Assembly: GCA_934402515.1 (NCBI GenBank)
Contig: CAKRTZ010000001.1
Coordinates: 1-64,000 of the forward strand
Direction of reading: 5' to 3'
From: an uncultured Lachnospiraceae bacterium
GTDB lineage: Bacteria > Bacillota > Clostridia > Lachnospirales > Lachnospiraceae
DNA: 64,000 bases
Below the pieces are notes generated by a model. The model was given only the letters and a program-made list of their open reading frames with translations. It searched no databases and was not told the DNA's origin. Numbering within the stretch: position 1 is the first letter of the stretch; each line of letters opens with the position of its first letter. The translations under genes were made by a program, and so were the position numbers. Of the stretch, positions 15,642-24,032 are shown piece after piece.

Positions 15642-16511
15642 CTACACTTCTCCGTGTTTGAAACGTTCGATCATTTCCCATGTGAGGGATTCCTGGTTTG
15701 TATCTTCCTCGATTTCCTCCCGGGCCATCCATTGTCCCACAGACAGTTCTCCGTCCTCCAGTTTAATTTCATCACTGCCATCCAGTTCTGCATAAAACCC
15801 GAATAGTAAAGTGGAAGTTAAAGACCAGGGCTGGCTCTTGTAGAACTTTAAGTTCTTGACCCGGATGCCCACTTCCTCTAATACCTCCCGATGTACCGTT
15901 TCCTCAATGGTTTCTCCCGTCTCCGCAAAGCCTGCAATGAGGGCATAGCGGGTGTAGGCTCTCCCCGCGTATTTGGTCATCAACAGTTTATTCCCGTTGG
16001 TCACCGCAACAATCACTGCCGGAGAAATCTTGGGAAACTGCTGTAAACCACAGTCCGGACAAAACAACATCCGTTCCGTCTCAGAGTGTTTCAGTGGCTT
16101 GCCACACCGGGAGCAGATTCTGGTGTCCCGATACCAGCCTGCCATCTGATAGCCGGTAATGATGGCAAATGCAGTGACCCTGGGCTGCAGGGTACGGAAA
16201 ATATTCACGGGTTTCCACTGGGCGTGGAGTCTTTGCGCCAGCCCGTCCTCTCCTTCCCCGGAATCTCCGAAGCCTTTCCCAAGGAAGAATCGGAACATTT
16301 TCCCGGAAGGGGACTCGATGGCAAAGAGATACTGAAAGCCCATCCCCGGCAGTTCTCCACAGAAAGACAGTGGTGCTAACGGGTTCGTCTCTCCCTCCGT
16401 CTCCCGCAGTAACACCTGGTTTCCCTGATAAAGCAGAGCTACATCCCCGCCCTGTGGTTCTCTGTTTTCATATTCCAACCGATAACGGTAGGGTTTAATA
16501 TCCTGAATCAT
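15642..16511 (-). CDS. nudC: NAD+/NADH pyrophosphatase (Nudix)
   Basis: NudC-type hydrolase cleaving NADH to NMNH and AMP; relatives also remove NAD caps from RNA. 289 residues. N-terminal domain (1-125); zinc ribbon CSRCGKPL ... CPDCG (about 132-152); Nudix box in GFAETGETIEETVHREVLEEVGI (about 190-212, complete with REVxEExG). The SQPWSLTSTLLFGF motif downstream of the box is the NudC-specific SQPWPFPxS equivalent. The ribosome binding site GGAGGT lies in the 3' arm of the upstream gene's terminator hairpin, with its own promoter embedded in that hairpin (see those entries). Confidence 0.94.
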   Translation of the reverse strand: MIQDIKPYRYRLEYENREPQGGDVALLYQGNQVLLRETEGETNPLAPLSFCGELPGMGFQYLFAIESPSGKMFRFFLGKGFGDSGEGEDGLAQRLHAQWKPVNIFRTLQPRVTAFAIITGYQMAGWYRDTRICSRCGKPLKHSETERMLFCPDCGLQQFPKISPAVIVAVTNGNKLLMTKYAGRAYTRYALIAGFAETGETIEETVHREVLEEVGIRVKNLKFYKSQPWSLTSTLLFGFYAELDGSDEIKLEDGELSVGQWMAREEIEEDTNQESLTWEMIERFKHGEV

Positions 16512-16520
16512 AACAAAAAT

Positions 16521-16558
16521 AACCTCCAGCTTTTTCTATTCTATAAAAGCCGGAGGTT
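16521..16558 (-). terminator. Terminator hairpin that also sequesters the nudC ribosome binding site
   Basis: Minus-strand 14-bp stem: AACCTCCGGCTTTT (16545-16558), 10-nt loop, AAAAGCTGGAGGTT (16521-16534), then ATTTTTG. It ends the ABC permease transcript. The nudC Shine-Dalgarno GGAGGT (16522-16527) is inside the 3' arm. Confidence 0.8.
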
Positions 16559-16566
16559 GTTTTCAA
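16538..16566 (-). promoter_or_regulatory. nudC promoter embedded in the hairpin
   Basis: Minus strand TTGAAA (16561-16566), 17-bp spacer, TAGAAT (16538-16543). The -10 lies in the hairpin loop, so RNA should start near 16531 and lack the 5' arm. The nudC Shine-Dalgarno would then be exposed. Confidence 0.55.
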
Positions 16567-16569
16567 GTC

Positions 16570-18726
16570 TTATTGTGCCTGTGTAATGTCACGAATAACC
16601 ATTCCGGGCACTTCTCCTTTGAGGAATACCCCGTTGGTATAAGTTCTGCCCTGAGCGGCATCCTTTACATAGTAAATGTCTGCACTGTACACACTGTAGG
16701 CTGCATCCACCATCCAGTCTGCCAGGGAGGAGGGGTATACCTGTGGCAGAATCTGTTTGATGTACTCCGGCTGGGTGTAAGTGACATCTCTCCACTCCCA
16801 ATTATAGTCCCAGTCCGGACTGCCTTCCTCCAATTCATCCAGATTGATGGTAGGTCCGTAAACGGTGATTTCCTCTACCTGGTCTGCCGGGATATTCTCC
16901 TGCACCGTCATGCCATGCTGTTCCAACAAAGCAATGGTTTCCGTAAAGGATTCATAGACCGGATAATACCAGTTGAAAGAACTCGTCTGGTTCTCCGATC
17001 TCTGGATTTCCAGTTGGAAATTGATTCGTCCCACAGGAACTTCCTTTAACATGGTGTCAAAGGAACGAGCGTTAAATTCTTTTCGGTAAGTATCGTAAAT
17101 CTCCTGAATATCCACTCTGGTACCATCATAGCTGCGGCTGGCATTCTCATAAGACCAGGTCATGTTTCCCACCAGATTTTCAAATTCCTTGGTATTTAAC
17201 TGATAGGCACTTGCCTGGTAGCCCTCATCCTGTAAAACTGCCGCCAGCAAATCTCTGTCCTCATCCAGATTCAATACCATACTGCGGTACACATCCTTGC
17301 CGTTTTTCATGTGATAATGGACGGTTCCATAGGTCAGCCGGCTGCCATCGCTGTTCTCCTGCTTCTTCATGCCCTGCTCTGCAAGCTGGCAAATCAGACT
17401 GGTATCCGTGCATTTCATCCGTTCTAGCACCCATTCCATATCCGAAGTGTAGCTGAAATTGATTTCCGGGCTTTCCTCCAGATTGACAAAATCGCCGTGC
17501 TGCATCTGTTCTAAGTAAACGCCGGCATATTCTACCTTGTCGGGATTGGGCACATAGCGGTCATAGCCCAACGGGTCTAAAGCAAAGAACATGAGAATCA
17601 CCGCAGACAACAGGGTTGCCACGCCCAGGGAAGGGAGATGACGCAGAGGTGCCTTTAAGTCAAACTCGTAAATCATTTCAATGATGCAGTGTCCTAAGAG
17701 AAGTCCTACCACCAGACCAAAGATTTCAAACGCCATGGGACTGTAGGACAGACTGCGGAATACCAGTCCGAAAGTAAGGGAAACAGGCACCAGCATAATG
17801 ACTTTCAAGGGCTGTTTGATACCGGAAAATGCCATGGCTTTTCCCGCTGCCTCAGAGCCACGTTTCCGGTACAGCACATAGCCGACTGCCATGAAAATCA
17901 CAATCAGAACCAGGGTTTTGGGAAGGGCTGACCAGCTGGCATTCTCTGCAATGGTCTTGTACATGCCCTCGTCCAGCACCGCTCTTCCGTCTGCCCAGCT
18001 TACTTCGGATACAAACCATACCCAGATGGCGATGGGTGATGTCCACAGCTTTTCTAAGGACAGGGAATTATCCGACAGATAGGAATAATGGTTAAAAAAG
18101 CTGGAAAGATGCTCCTGCACCAAAAGCCGCATCAGCAGTTCATATCCCGCCAGCACTGCGGTTCCCAAAAGGGTTACTACCGTATTTCCGGTAAGCATCG
18201 CCGCCACCAGGGTCACTGCAAAGCCTGCCAGAAAGCCCACCAGATTAAATGCCACATCCAGCATTGCCCAGGCAAAAAAAGTTCCGCTCATGCAATGAAA
18301 CAGAGCTGCAATTCCCAGTGCCAAAAGAACACAAAGCAGGTGAATCACAGCATACATGAGAAAACTGTTTGTGACAATCACCCAGAATCTCCGGCTTTTG
18401 CTCACCGGGACGCTGTGATACAAATCTACTTTTTTCCGGTTATTCAGATAGGAAAAGCCCTGGAGTGCCGCCAGCACACCAAAGATGACTGCCAGTACCA
18501 CCGGCAGGGAGGAAACACCCAGCAGGCCGTTTAAACAGGTAAAGATTCTGGTTTCACTCACTGTTCCGGAGGACATCCGTATGTCATTGATTCTGTTGTT
18601 GGACAGCACCATGGCAACCGCCACCGGATACTGGAAAATCTGGATGAGAAGCAGAAGTAAGGGATACCACATCCTGCGTTTCATATTCTCTCTCATGCTA
18701 ATTAAGAATGAGTTTCTTGATGTCAT
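16570..18726 (-). CDS. ABC transporter permease, DUF6449-like, of a YtrABC-type system
   Basis: 718-residue membrane protein. The N-terminal half has about seven hydrophobic segments (about 20-345), starting RRMWYPLLLLLIQIFQYPVA and including a NNRKKVDLYHSVPVSKSRRF loop typical of ABC-2-type exporters with large extracytoplasmic tails. A further membrane segment near 375 precedes an extracytoplasmic region of about 330 residues rich in acidic and aromatic residues. The gene overlaps the upstream ATPase gene by 29 bp, so it is translationally coupled. Its substrate is not known. Homologous B. subtilis Ytr systems respond to cell-wall antibiotics, which suggests but does not prove a similar role. 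Confidence 0.75.
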   Translation of the reverse strand: MTSRNSFLISMRENMKRRMWYPLLLLLIQIFQYPVAVAMVLSNNRINDIRMSSGTVSETRIFTCLNGLLGVSSLPVVLAVIFGVLAALQGFSYLNNRKKVDLYHSVPVSKSRRFWVIVTNSFLMYAVIHLLCVLLALGIAALFHCMSGTFFAWAMLDVAFNLVGFLAGFAVTLVAAMLTGNTVVTLLGTAVLAGYELLMRLLVQEHLSSFFNHYSYLSDNSLSLEKLWTSPIAIWVWFVSEVSWADGRAVLDEGMYKTIAENASWSALPKTLVLIVIFMAVGYVLYRKRGSEAAGKAMAFSGIKQPLKVIMLVPVSLTFGLVFRSLSYSPMAFEIFGLVVGLLLGHCIIEMIYEFDLKAPLRHLPSLGVATLLSAVILMFFALDPLGYDRYVPNPDKVEYAGVYLEQMQHGDFVNLEESPEINFSYTSDMEWVLERMKCTDTSLICQLAEQGMKKQENSDGSRLTYGTVHYHMKNGKDVYRSMVLNLDEDRDLLAAVLQDEGYQASAYQLNTKEFENLVGNMTWSYENASRSYDGTRVDIQEIYDTYRKEFNARSFDTMLKEVPVGRINFQLEIQRSENQTSSFNWYYPVYESFTETIALLEQHGMTVQENIPADQVEEITVYGPTINLDELEEGSPDWDYNWEWRDVTYTQPEYIKQILPQVYPSSLADWMVDAAYSVYSADIYYVKDAAQGRTYTNGVFLKGEVPGMVIRDITQAQ

Positions 18727-19603
18727 AACCGATTACCTCCGTCTCACTGATAAAGATTTCCTCTAAAGATAAAGGCAGAATCTCGCAGAAAATTGTGTCC
18801 ACCGATGCCAGCAGATTGGTAACATCCTCCCTGGAGCCACGGGCTGTGATCGTGACAAGAGCACCTCTGTGGTCTACCTTCATCACATCCAGTTTCTGCA
18901 TAATCTCCTGTTCCGCTTCCTTATTAGAAAATACACACTGCACCTTCTGGATATTGCACTTCATATCTTCCAAATCTTTGGAAAGCAGTACGCCGCCCTT
19001 ATGCAACAGCCCCACATGATCGCAAATGTCCTCTAATTCCCGTAAATTGTGGGACGCGATGATCGGAGTCAGTCCCCGCTCCTCCATCTCGCTTGCAAAA
19101 ATAGATTTCACACCCTGGCGCATCACCGGGTCAAGTCCGTCAAAGGTTTCATCACAAAAAAGATATCTGGTGCCGGAGCAGATGCCCAGAAGCAGAGCCG
19201 CCTGCTTTTTCATACCCTTGGAAAAGGTGTTAATCTTCCGTTTTTTGTCCAATTCAAAGTGCTCTAAATACTGATAAAACTTTTCCTTATTAAAATTCTC
19301 ATAAATACTGCTGTAGTAATGCTCCATATCCTGTAAGGTCGCATTACTGAAAAAATACGGTTCATCAGGAATAAAGAAGAACAGCTTTTTGGATTCCACG
19401 CTGTCATAGACTTCCTTTCCATCAATAAGAATCTCACCGCCATCCGGCTTTAACACTCCTGTGATCATCCTCATAATGGTACTTTTTCCGGCGCCGTTGG
19501 TTCCAATCAGTCCAAAGACACAACCCTCTTTTATTTTTACGCTGACATCGTTCACTGCCACAATATCGTCAAAATGTTTATTCACATGTGTCAGTTCAAT
19601 CAT
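18698..19603 (-). CDS. ABC transporter ATP-binding protein (YtrB-like)
   Basis: 301-residue ATPase of an ABC-2-type exporter. Walker A GTNGAGKST (about 33-41), Q-loop region LFFFIPDEPYFFSN, a signature degenerated to NTFSKGMKKQAALLLGI (SKGMKKQ in place of LSGGQ, as in the YtrB/EcsA-like subgroup), Walker B YLFCDETFDGLD, and H-loop in IIASHNLRELE. The C-terminal extension (about 220-301) is typical of regulatory tails in this group. The start overlaps the GntR gene stop by 4 bp (ATGA). Confidence 0.9.
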   Translation of the reverse strand: MIELTHVNKHFDDIVAVNDVSVKIKEGCVFGLIGTNGAGKSTIMRMITGVLKPDGGEILIDGKEVYDSVESKKLFFFIPDEPYFFSNATLQDMEHYYSSIYENFNKEKFYQYLEHFELDKKRKINTFSKGMKKQAALLLGICSGTRYLFCDETFDGLDPVMRQGVKSIFASEMEERGLTPIIASHNLRELEDICDHVGLLHKGGVLLSKDLEDMKCNIQKVQCVFSNKEAEQEIMQKLDVMKVDHRGALVTITARGSREDVTNLLASVDTIFCEILPLSLEEIFISETEVIGYDIKKLILN

Positions 19604-19977
19604 GATACTCCACCCTCTTTCTCAAAAATTTCGTTGACGATTTGCAATAATTCTGCTTTCGTCACCCCCGCTTCCATCGCCTGCACTGCCTTCGTCCGAA
19701 ACTCCTCCAGCTGCTGGCTTCGACGTTTTTCTTTCAGTTCCTCATCGTAAGAAACAAAATTTCCCCGGCCTTTCACCGTATAAATATATCCACGCCGTTC
19801 CAACTCCGCATAGGCCTTCTGAATGGTGTTGGGGTTGATTGACAAATCCATCGCCAGGCTTCTCACAGAGGGCATCTGTTCCTGTGGCTTCAGAACTCCC
19901 CGTTCAATCAGCACCTGAAATCGTTCTACAATCTGCTCATATAAAGGGCGATTATCCTTATAATCAATGACGATCAC
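19600..19977 (-). CDS. GntR-family repressor, YtrA subfamily
   Basis: 125-residue regulator. N-terminal winged helix (about 10-78): RPLYEQIVERFQVLIERGVL, MPSVRSLAMDLSINPNTIQ, KAYAELERRGYIYTVKGRG. The short C-terminal helical tail (about 80-125), instead of an effector domain, is the YtrA subfamily signature. It is the first gene of the operon with the ABC ATPase and permease. A 45-bp palindrome covers its promoter, so autorepression is likely. Family members are released by cell-envelope stress. The inducer here is unknown. Confidence 0.9.
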   Translation of the reverse strand: MIVIDYKDNRPLYEQIVERFQVLIERGVLKPQEQMPSVRSLAMDLSINPNTIQKAYAELERRGYIYTVKGRGNFVSYDEELKEKRRSQQLEEFRTKAVQAMEAGVTKAELLQIVNEIFEKEGGVS

Positions 19978-20011
19978 ACAAGCGCACCTCCTTCTATCAT
20001 TTGGTGAATTT

Positions 20012-20040
20012 AAAATAGCATACCAAGTGTATTATGTCAA
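20012..20040 (-). promoter_or_regulatory. Promoter of the YtrA-type operon
   Basis: Minus strand TTGACA (20035-20040), 17-bp spacer, TATTTT (20012-20017). It lies within the palindromic operator. Confidence 0.7.
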
Positions 20041-20060
20041 GTAGTACACTTAGTATGCTA
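20016..20060. promoter_or_regulatory. 45-bp palindromic operator for the YtrA-type repressor
   Basis: Arms TAGCATACCAAGTGTA (20016-20031) and TACACTTAGTATGCTA (20045-20060) match at 15 of 16 positions across a 13-nt spacer. The spacer contains the -35 hexamer and the left arm reaches the -10. Each arm includes an AAGTGTA/TACACTT half site. The layout is that of autoregulatory YtrA operators. Confidence 0.75.
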
Positions 20061-20103
20061 AGAAAATCTTAATATTTTTACAAAAACATCATCGTACAAG
20101 GAA

Positions 20104-20132
20104 TTGACTTTTATTTTCAAACCCAGTAAACT
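20104..20132 (+). promoter_or_regulatory. Promoter of the DUF1538/P-II-like operon
   Basis: TTGACT (20104-20109), 17-bp spacer, TAAACT (20127-20132), leaving a 5' leader of about 58 nt before the start at 20197. Confidence 0.5.
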
Positions 20133-20196
20133 AAAATAAATTTGAATAGTTTATGATAGTAACCCGTTAACTGATTACAGAAAGAGTGAGACCGGA

Positions 20197-21732
20197 TTGA
20201 ATAAAAACCTGTTACTAAATAAGAAACTCAAAGAAAAAATCGACGAATCCATCAATGCAGTGGTACCCATTACGGTAATTGTGCTGCTGTTAAGTATTTT
20301 CATCGTGCCCATGGAAACGGGAACCATTGCCATGTTTCTGGTGGGTGCCTTCATGCTGATTATTGGCATGGCCTTTTTCCAACTGGGTGCAGAAATGTCC
20401 ATGACCCCCTTAGGTGAGGGCGTAGGCTCCCAGATCATGAAAACCAGACGGCTTTCTGTTCTGGTGCTCGTCTGTTTCGTGATGGGTGTAATCATCACCA
20501 TCGCAGAGCCGGATTTACAGGTTCTCGCCAACCAGGTTCCTTCTATTCCAAATGAAACCCTTATCTGGACTGTCGCCCTGGGTGTTGGTGCCTTCCTGGT
20601 GGTTGCCGTTCTTCGTATTCTCTTTAAATTACGACTTTCCCTTTTACTTTTTATTCTGTATATTGCCTTATTTCTGCTGTCCTTCGTGGCTCCGTCCGAT
20701 TTTATCTCAGTGGCATTTGACTCCGGCGGTGTGACCACAGGCCCCATGACCGTTCCCTTTATCATGGCAATCGGTGTAGGTCTTTCCTCCACCAGAAGTG
20801 ATAAGAATGGCTCCAGCGACAGTTTCGGCCTGGTATCCCTTTGCAGTATCGGTCCCATTGCCATGGTGCTTTTATTAGGTATCTTCTACCATCCCACCGG
20901 AGCCGCCTACAATGCCACAGAGATTCCCGATGTGGTGACCATGCAGGATGTGATGCGTCAGTTCGTACATATGCTCCCCGATTATGCCAAAGAAGTATTC
21001 TCTTCTATCTTACCGGTACTGGTGGTCTTTCTGCTGTTTCAGCTTACCACCCGGAGATACCATAAAAACCAGACAATCAAAATGCTCATGGGCTTTTTAT
21101 ATACCATCGTCGGTCTGGTGTTGTTCCTCACCGGCGTAAACGTAGGCTTTGCCCCCGTGGGAAGCCTGCTGGGCAGCAGCCTCGCATCCCGTTCCTGGAA
21201 ATGGGCACTGGTTCCCATCGGTGCACTGATTGGTTATTACATCGTAAAGGCGGAGCCTGCAGTGCAGGTATTAAACAAACAGGTGGAGGATATCACCAAC
21301 GGCTCCATCTCCCGCAGTGCCATGAACACCTGTCTCTCCATCGGTGTGGCTTCCTCCGTGGCGCTTGCCATGGTCCGCGTTCTCACCGGACTGAACATTT
21401 ACTTTTTACTGATTCCCGGTTATATCATCGCGCTGGTATTGACCAAGTTTGTTCCGAAGGTATTTGTGGGTATTGCATTTGACTCCGGTGGAGTTGCCAG
21501 TGGTCCCATGACATCCACCTTCCTGCTGCCCCTTGCAATGGGAGCCTGTACCGCAGTGGGTGGAAATGTGGTTACCGATGCCTTCGGCGTGGTTGCCATG
21601 GTTGCCATGGCTCCCCTGATTGCCATTCAGATTATGGGCGCCTGGTATCAATTTCATCAGAAGAAAGCATCCCAGGCACCTGCCATTGCCAATATTGACG
21701 ACAATATCATTATCGATATGGAGGAGGAATAG
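20197..21732 (+). CDS. DUF1538 membrane protein, putative transporter
   Basis: 511-residue integral membrane protein of the DUF1538 family. It shows an internal duplication: two halves of about 250 residues, each with several hydrophobic segments and each ending with the same glycine-rich signature, FDSGGVTTGPMT (about 174) and FDSGGVASGPMT (about 428). Such repeated polar motifs within membrane segments resemble the substrate- or ion-binding re-entrant loops of inverted-repeat transporters. The start is TTG at 20197, with a purine-rich stretch (AAAGAGTGAG) upstream and no ATG nearby. It is followed after 2 bp by a P-II-like gene whose ribosome binding site lies in its last codons. The transported substrate is unknown. 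Confidence 0.8.
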   Translation: MNKNLLLNKKLKEKIDESINAVVPITVIVLLLSIFIVPMETGTIAMFLVGAFMLIIGMAFFQLGAEMSMTPLGEGVGSQIMKTRRLSVLVLVCFVMGVIITIAEPDLQVLANQVPSIPNETLIWTVALGVGAFLVVAVLRILFKLRLSLLLFILYIALFLLSFVAPSDFISVAFDSGGVTTGPMTVPFIMAIGVGLSSTRSDKNGSSDSFGLVSLCSIGPIAMVLLLGIFYHPTGAAYNATEIPDVVTMQDVMRQFVHMLPDYAKEVFSSILPVLVVFLLFQLTTRRYHKNQTIKMLMGFLYTIVGLVLFLTGVNVGFAPVGSLLGSSLASRSWKWALVPIGALIGYYIVKAEPAVQVLNKQVEDITNGSISRSAMNTCLSIGVASSVALAMVRVLTGLNIYFLLIPGYIIALVLTKFVPKVFVGIAFDSGGVASGPMTSTFLLPLAMGACTAVGGNVVTDAFGVVAMVAMAPLIAIQIMGAWYQFHQKKASQAPAIANIDDNIIIDMEEE

Positions 21733-21734
21733 GC

Positions 21735-22442
21735 ATGGATTTTATAAAACACAATCCCCCACATAAACCCACATTCCGCTGTCTGGTCATCATCGTAGAT
21801 ACCAGCATCCGCAGCCGCCTGGCCGAGTTTCTCACGGACTCCAATGTCCCCATCTACTATCAGATGCACGGTATCGGCACTGCAAATTCCGATTTTTTAA
21901 ACCTCTGCGGACTGGGCGACACCAACAAGACCATTATGATCTGCTTTGTACCCAAGCATCGTACCAAGATGCTTCTTGCAGAGATGAACCAGGCCCTACA
22001 GCTCCACAAAAAGGGAACAGGTATTGCCATCAGCATCCCCTTAAACGGTGCACAGGGCTGGCTCTATAAATTGTTAAGTACCACCGATCCAGAACAGAAT
22101 GAATTAGGATTAGAACATGAGGTGAAAAAAATGAGTGAAACGATTACACATGCAATGATTCTGGTAACTGCCAGACATGGCTACAGCGATGATATCATGC
22201 GTACTGCAAGGACTGCAGGTGCCACCGGCGGCACCATTTTAAAAGGACTGCGCTGCAGTCCGGCTGAGGTGGCCACCCATTTCGGCATTTCCCTTCAGGA
22301 TGAGCAGGAAATCGTTGCCATCGTCGTACCTAAGGAAAAGAAAAACGAAATTATGACAGCCATCAGCAATCAGCACGGAATCAACACTCCCGCTCAGGGA
22401 ATCGTTCTCTCCCTGCCGGTGGATGCCATCATGGGTTTATAA
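21735..22442 (+). CDS. Tandem P-II-like regulatory protein
   Basis: 235 residues built of two P-II (GlnB)-like ferredoxin-fold domains. Domain 1 (about 12-110): FRCLVIIVDTSIRSRLAEFL, ending GTGIAISIPLNG. Domain 2 (about 135-232): ITHAMILVTARHGYSDDIM, RTAGATGGTILKGLR, ending GIVLSLPVDAIMGL. The start follows AGGAGG in the tail of the DUF1538 gene, so it is translationally coupled and probably controls that membrane protein, as GlnK controls AmtB. The classical uridylylated T-loop tyrosine motif is not apparent. Ligand unknown. Confidence 0.75.
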   Translation: MDFIKHNPPHKPTFRCLVIIVDTSIRSRLAEFLTDSNVPIYYQMHGIGTANSDFLNLCGLGDTNKTIMICFVPKHRTKMLLAEMNQALQLHKKGTGIAISIPLNGAQGWLYKLLSTTDPEQNELGLEHEVKKMSETITHAMILVTARHGYSDDIMRTARTAGATGGTILKGLRCSPAEVATHFGISLQDEQEIVAIVVPKEKKNEIMTAISNQHGINTPAQGIVLSLPVDAIMGL

Positions 22443-22445
22443 AGA

Positions 22446-22475
22446 GGCATAAATATTTTTTCCCAGGACATACTT
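22446..22475 (+). promoter_or_regulatory. Possible sigma-G-type promoter of the gerA-like gene
   Basis: GGCATA (22446-22451), 17-bp spacer, CATACTT (22469-22475), close to the sigma-G consensus (TGMATR, CATAMTA), 46 bp upstream of the gene. A forespore promoter fits the product. Confidence 0.4.
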
Positions 22476-22521
22476 TCATTATAAATCTTTATCTATCTGC
22501 TTTCCCGAAAGGATCATTATA

Positions 22522-23958
22522 ATGAAAATAACTGCTTCTGTGAAAGAAAATAAAACTTATTTCGATAAAAGACTTCAAGTTGATCAAAGTTTTGATCTCA
22601 TCAGCCGTCCCCTTCAAGTCGGTGGACGGGATGCCGTTCTCTATTTTATTAACGGTTTCTGCGGAGAAGATATCATGCAGAAAATGCTCCAGTATTTTCT
22701 GGGAGTAAAGGCAACGGAAATGCCCCAGGATGCTGAACACATGATCCGTACCCTGGTTCCCCATGTAGAGGTTTCGCTCTCCGATGACTGGGATTTTCTC
22801 ACCCACAACGTTTTGTCCGGCCTGGTTCTCCTGCTGATTGACGGCTACACCGAAGGGATTATCATTGATGCCAGAGATTACCCCGCACGCGGTGTGGATG
22901 AACCGGATAAAGACAAGGTTCTGCGTGGTTCCAAGGATGGTTTCGTGGAAACCGTTGTCCAAAACACCGCTCTCATCCGGCGCCGTATCCGCAGTACCGA
23001 TCTCCATCTGGAAATTCTCAATGCAGGTAAAAGTTCTGAGACCGATATCGTTCTATGCTATATGGACTCCCGCGTGGATCATGACTTTCTGGAAGAAATC
23101 CGAAAGCGAATCCATAATATCCAGGTGGATGCTCTTACCTTAAATCAGGAAAGTCTGGCGGAATGCATCTATCACAGGCGATGGTATAACCCTTTTCCCA
23201 AATTTAAGTTTACGGAACGCCCTGACACGGCTTCCGCGCAGATCCTGGAAGGAGATATTGTCATTCTTGTGGACAACTCTCCCTCCGCTATGATCCTCCC
23301 CACCAGTATTTTTGACATGCTGGAGGAAGCGGACGATTACTATTTTCCCCCGGTCACAGGCAGCTATCTGCGGATCGCCCGCTTTCTCATTGCTCTGATG
23401 ACCTACCTTCTGACCCCGACTTTTTTATTATTTACCATGTATCCTCAATGGCTTCCCTCCGGTTTTTCCTTTATCCTGGTACAAGATACCGTGAACATTC
23501 CACTCCTTGCCCAGTTTCTTTTACTGGAACTGGCCATTGACGGTCTGAAGCTGGCTGCCATCAACACCCCTAATATGCTCAGTACACCGCTTTCCGTCAT
23601 GGCGGCACTGGTGCTGGGGGAATTTTCCGTCAACAGCGGCTGGTTCAATGCGGAGGTCATGCTCTACATGGCTTTTGTGGCCATCGCCAACTACACCCAG
23701 AACAGCTATGAACTGGGATATGCCATGAAATTCATGCGTATCATTACCTTGATCACCACATCTTTTTTGGGAGTATGGGGCTATATCGGGGGAATCATCT
23801 TTACCTTCTGCTGTCTGCTGTTTAACAAGACCATCACCGGGCGAAGCTATCTCTATCCCCTGATTCCCTTTGATGGAAATATGCTATGGAAACGGCTGAT
23901 CAGGCGGCGGCTGCCCGGTTCCTATCCGCCGCCTGATCCGGATTTGAAAAACCACTAA
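22522..23958 (+). CDS. GerA-family spore germination protein
   Basis: 478-residue A subunit of a nutrient germinant receptor, located in the spore inner membrane in relatives. An N-terminal hydrophilic domain (1-290: GGRDAVLYFINGFCGEDIMQ, LVLLLIDGYTEGIIIDARDY, PARGVDEPD, VLRGSKDGFVETVVQN, TALIRRRIRSTDLHLE) is followed by ILVDNSPSAMILPTSIFDML and about five membrane segments. All landmarks of the family are present, so the gene looks intact. No B (permease-like) or C (lipoprotein) subunit gene is adjacent, so it is an orphan A subunit. The start has an AAAGGA ribosome binding site. Confidence 0.93.
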   Translation: MKITASVKENKTYFDKRLQVDQSFDLISRPLQVGGRDAVLYFINGFCGEDIMQKMLQYFLGVKATEMPQDAEHMIRTLVPHVEVSLSDDWDFLTHNVLSGLVLLLIDGYTEGIIIDARDYPARGVDEPDKDKVLRGSKDGFVETVVQNTALIRRRIRSTDLHLEILNAGKSSETDIVLCYMDSRVDHDFLEEIRKRIHNIQVDALTLNQESLAECIYHRRWYNPFPKFKFTERPDTASAQILEGDIVILVDNSPSAMILPTSIFDMLEEADDYYFPPVTGSYLRIARFLIALMTYLLTPTFLLFTMYPQWLPSGFSFILVQDTVNIPLLAQFLLLELAIDGLKLAAINTPNMLSTPLSVMAALVLGEFSVNSGWFNAEVMLYMAFVAIANYTQNSYELGYAMKFMRIITLITTSFLGVWGYIGGIIFTFCCLLFNKTITGRSYLYPLIPFDGNMLWKRLIRRRLPGSYPPPDPDLKNH

Positions 23959-23994
23959 CGTTTCGTTTTGCAGGGTATTCCTTTCTTATACAAT

Positions 23995-24020
23995 AAAAGG
24001 GACAGATTTTCATCCATCCC
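23995..24020 (-). terminator. Terminator of the nrdD-nrdG-dut operon
   Basis: Minus-strand stem GGGATGGAT, GAAA loop, ATCTGTCCC (two G-U pairs), then TTTTATT, 12 bp after the dut stop. Confidence 0.75.
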
Positions 24021-24032
24021 TCCACTCTCTGA

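Noticed and set aside
22489..23007. 172-codon minus-strand open frame
   Set aside because: Shadow of the GerA coding strand; no ribosome binding site.
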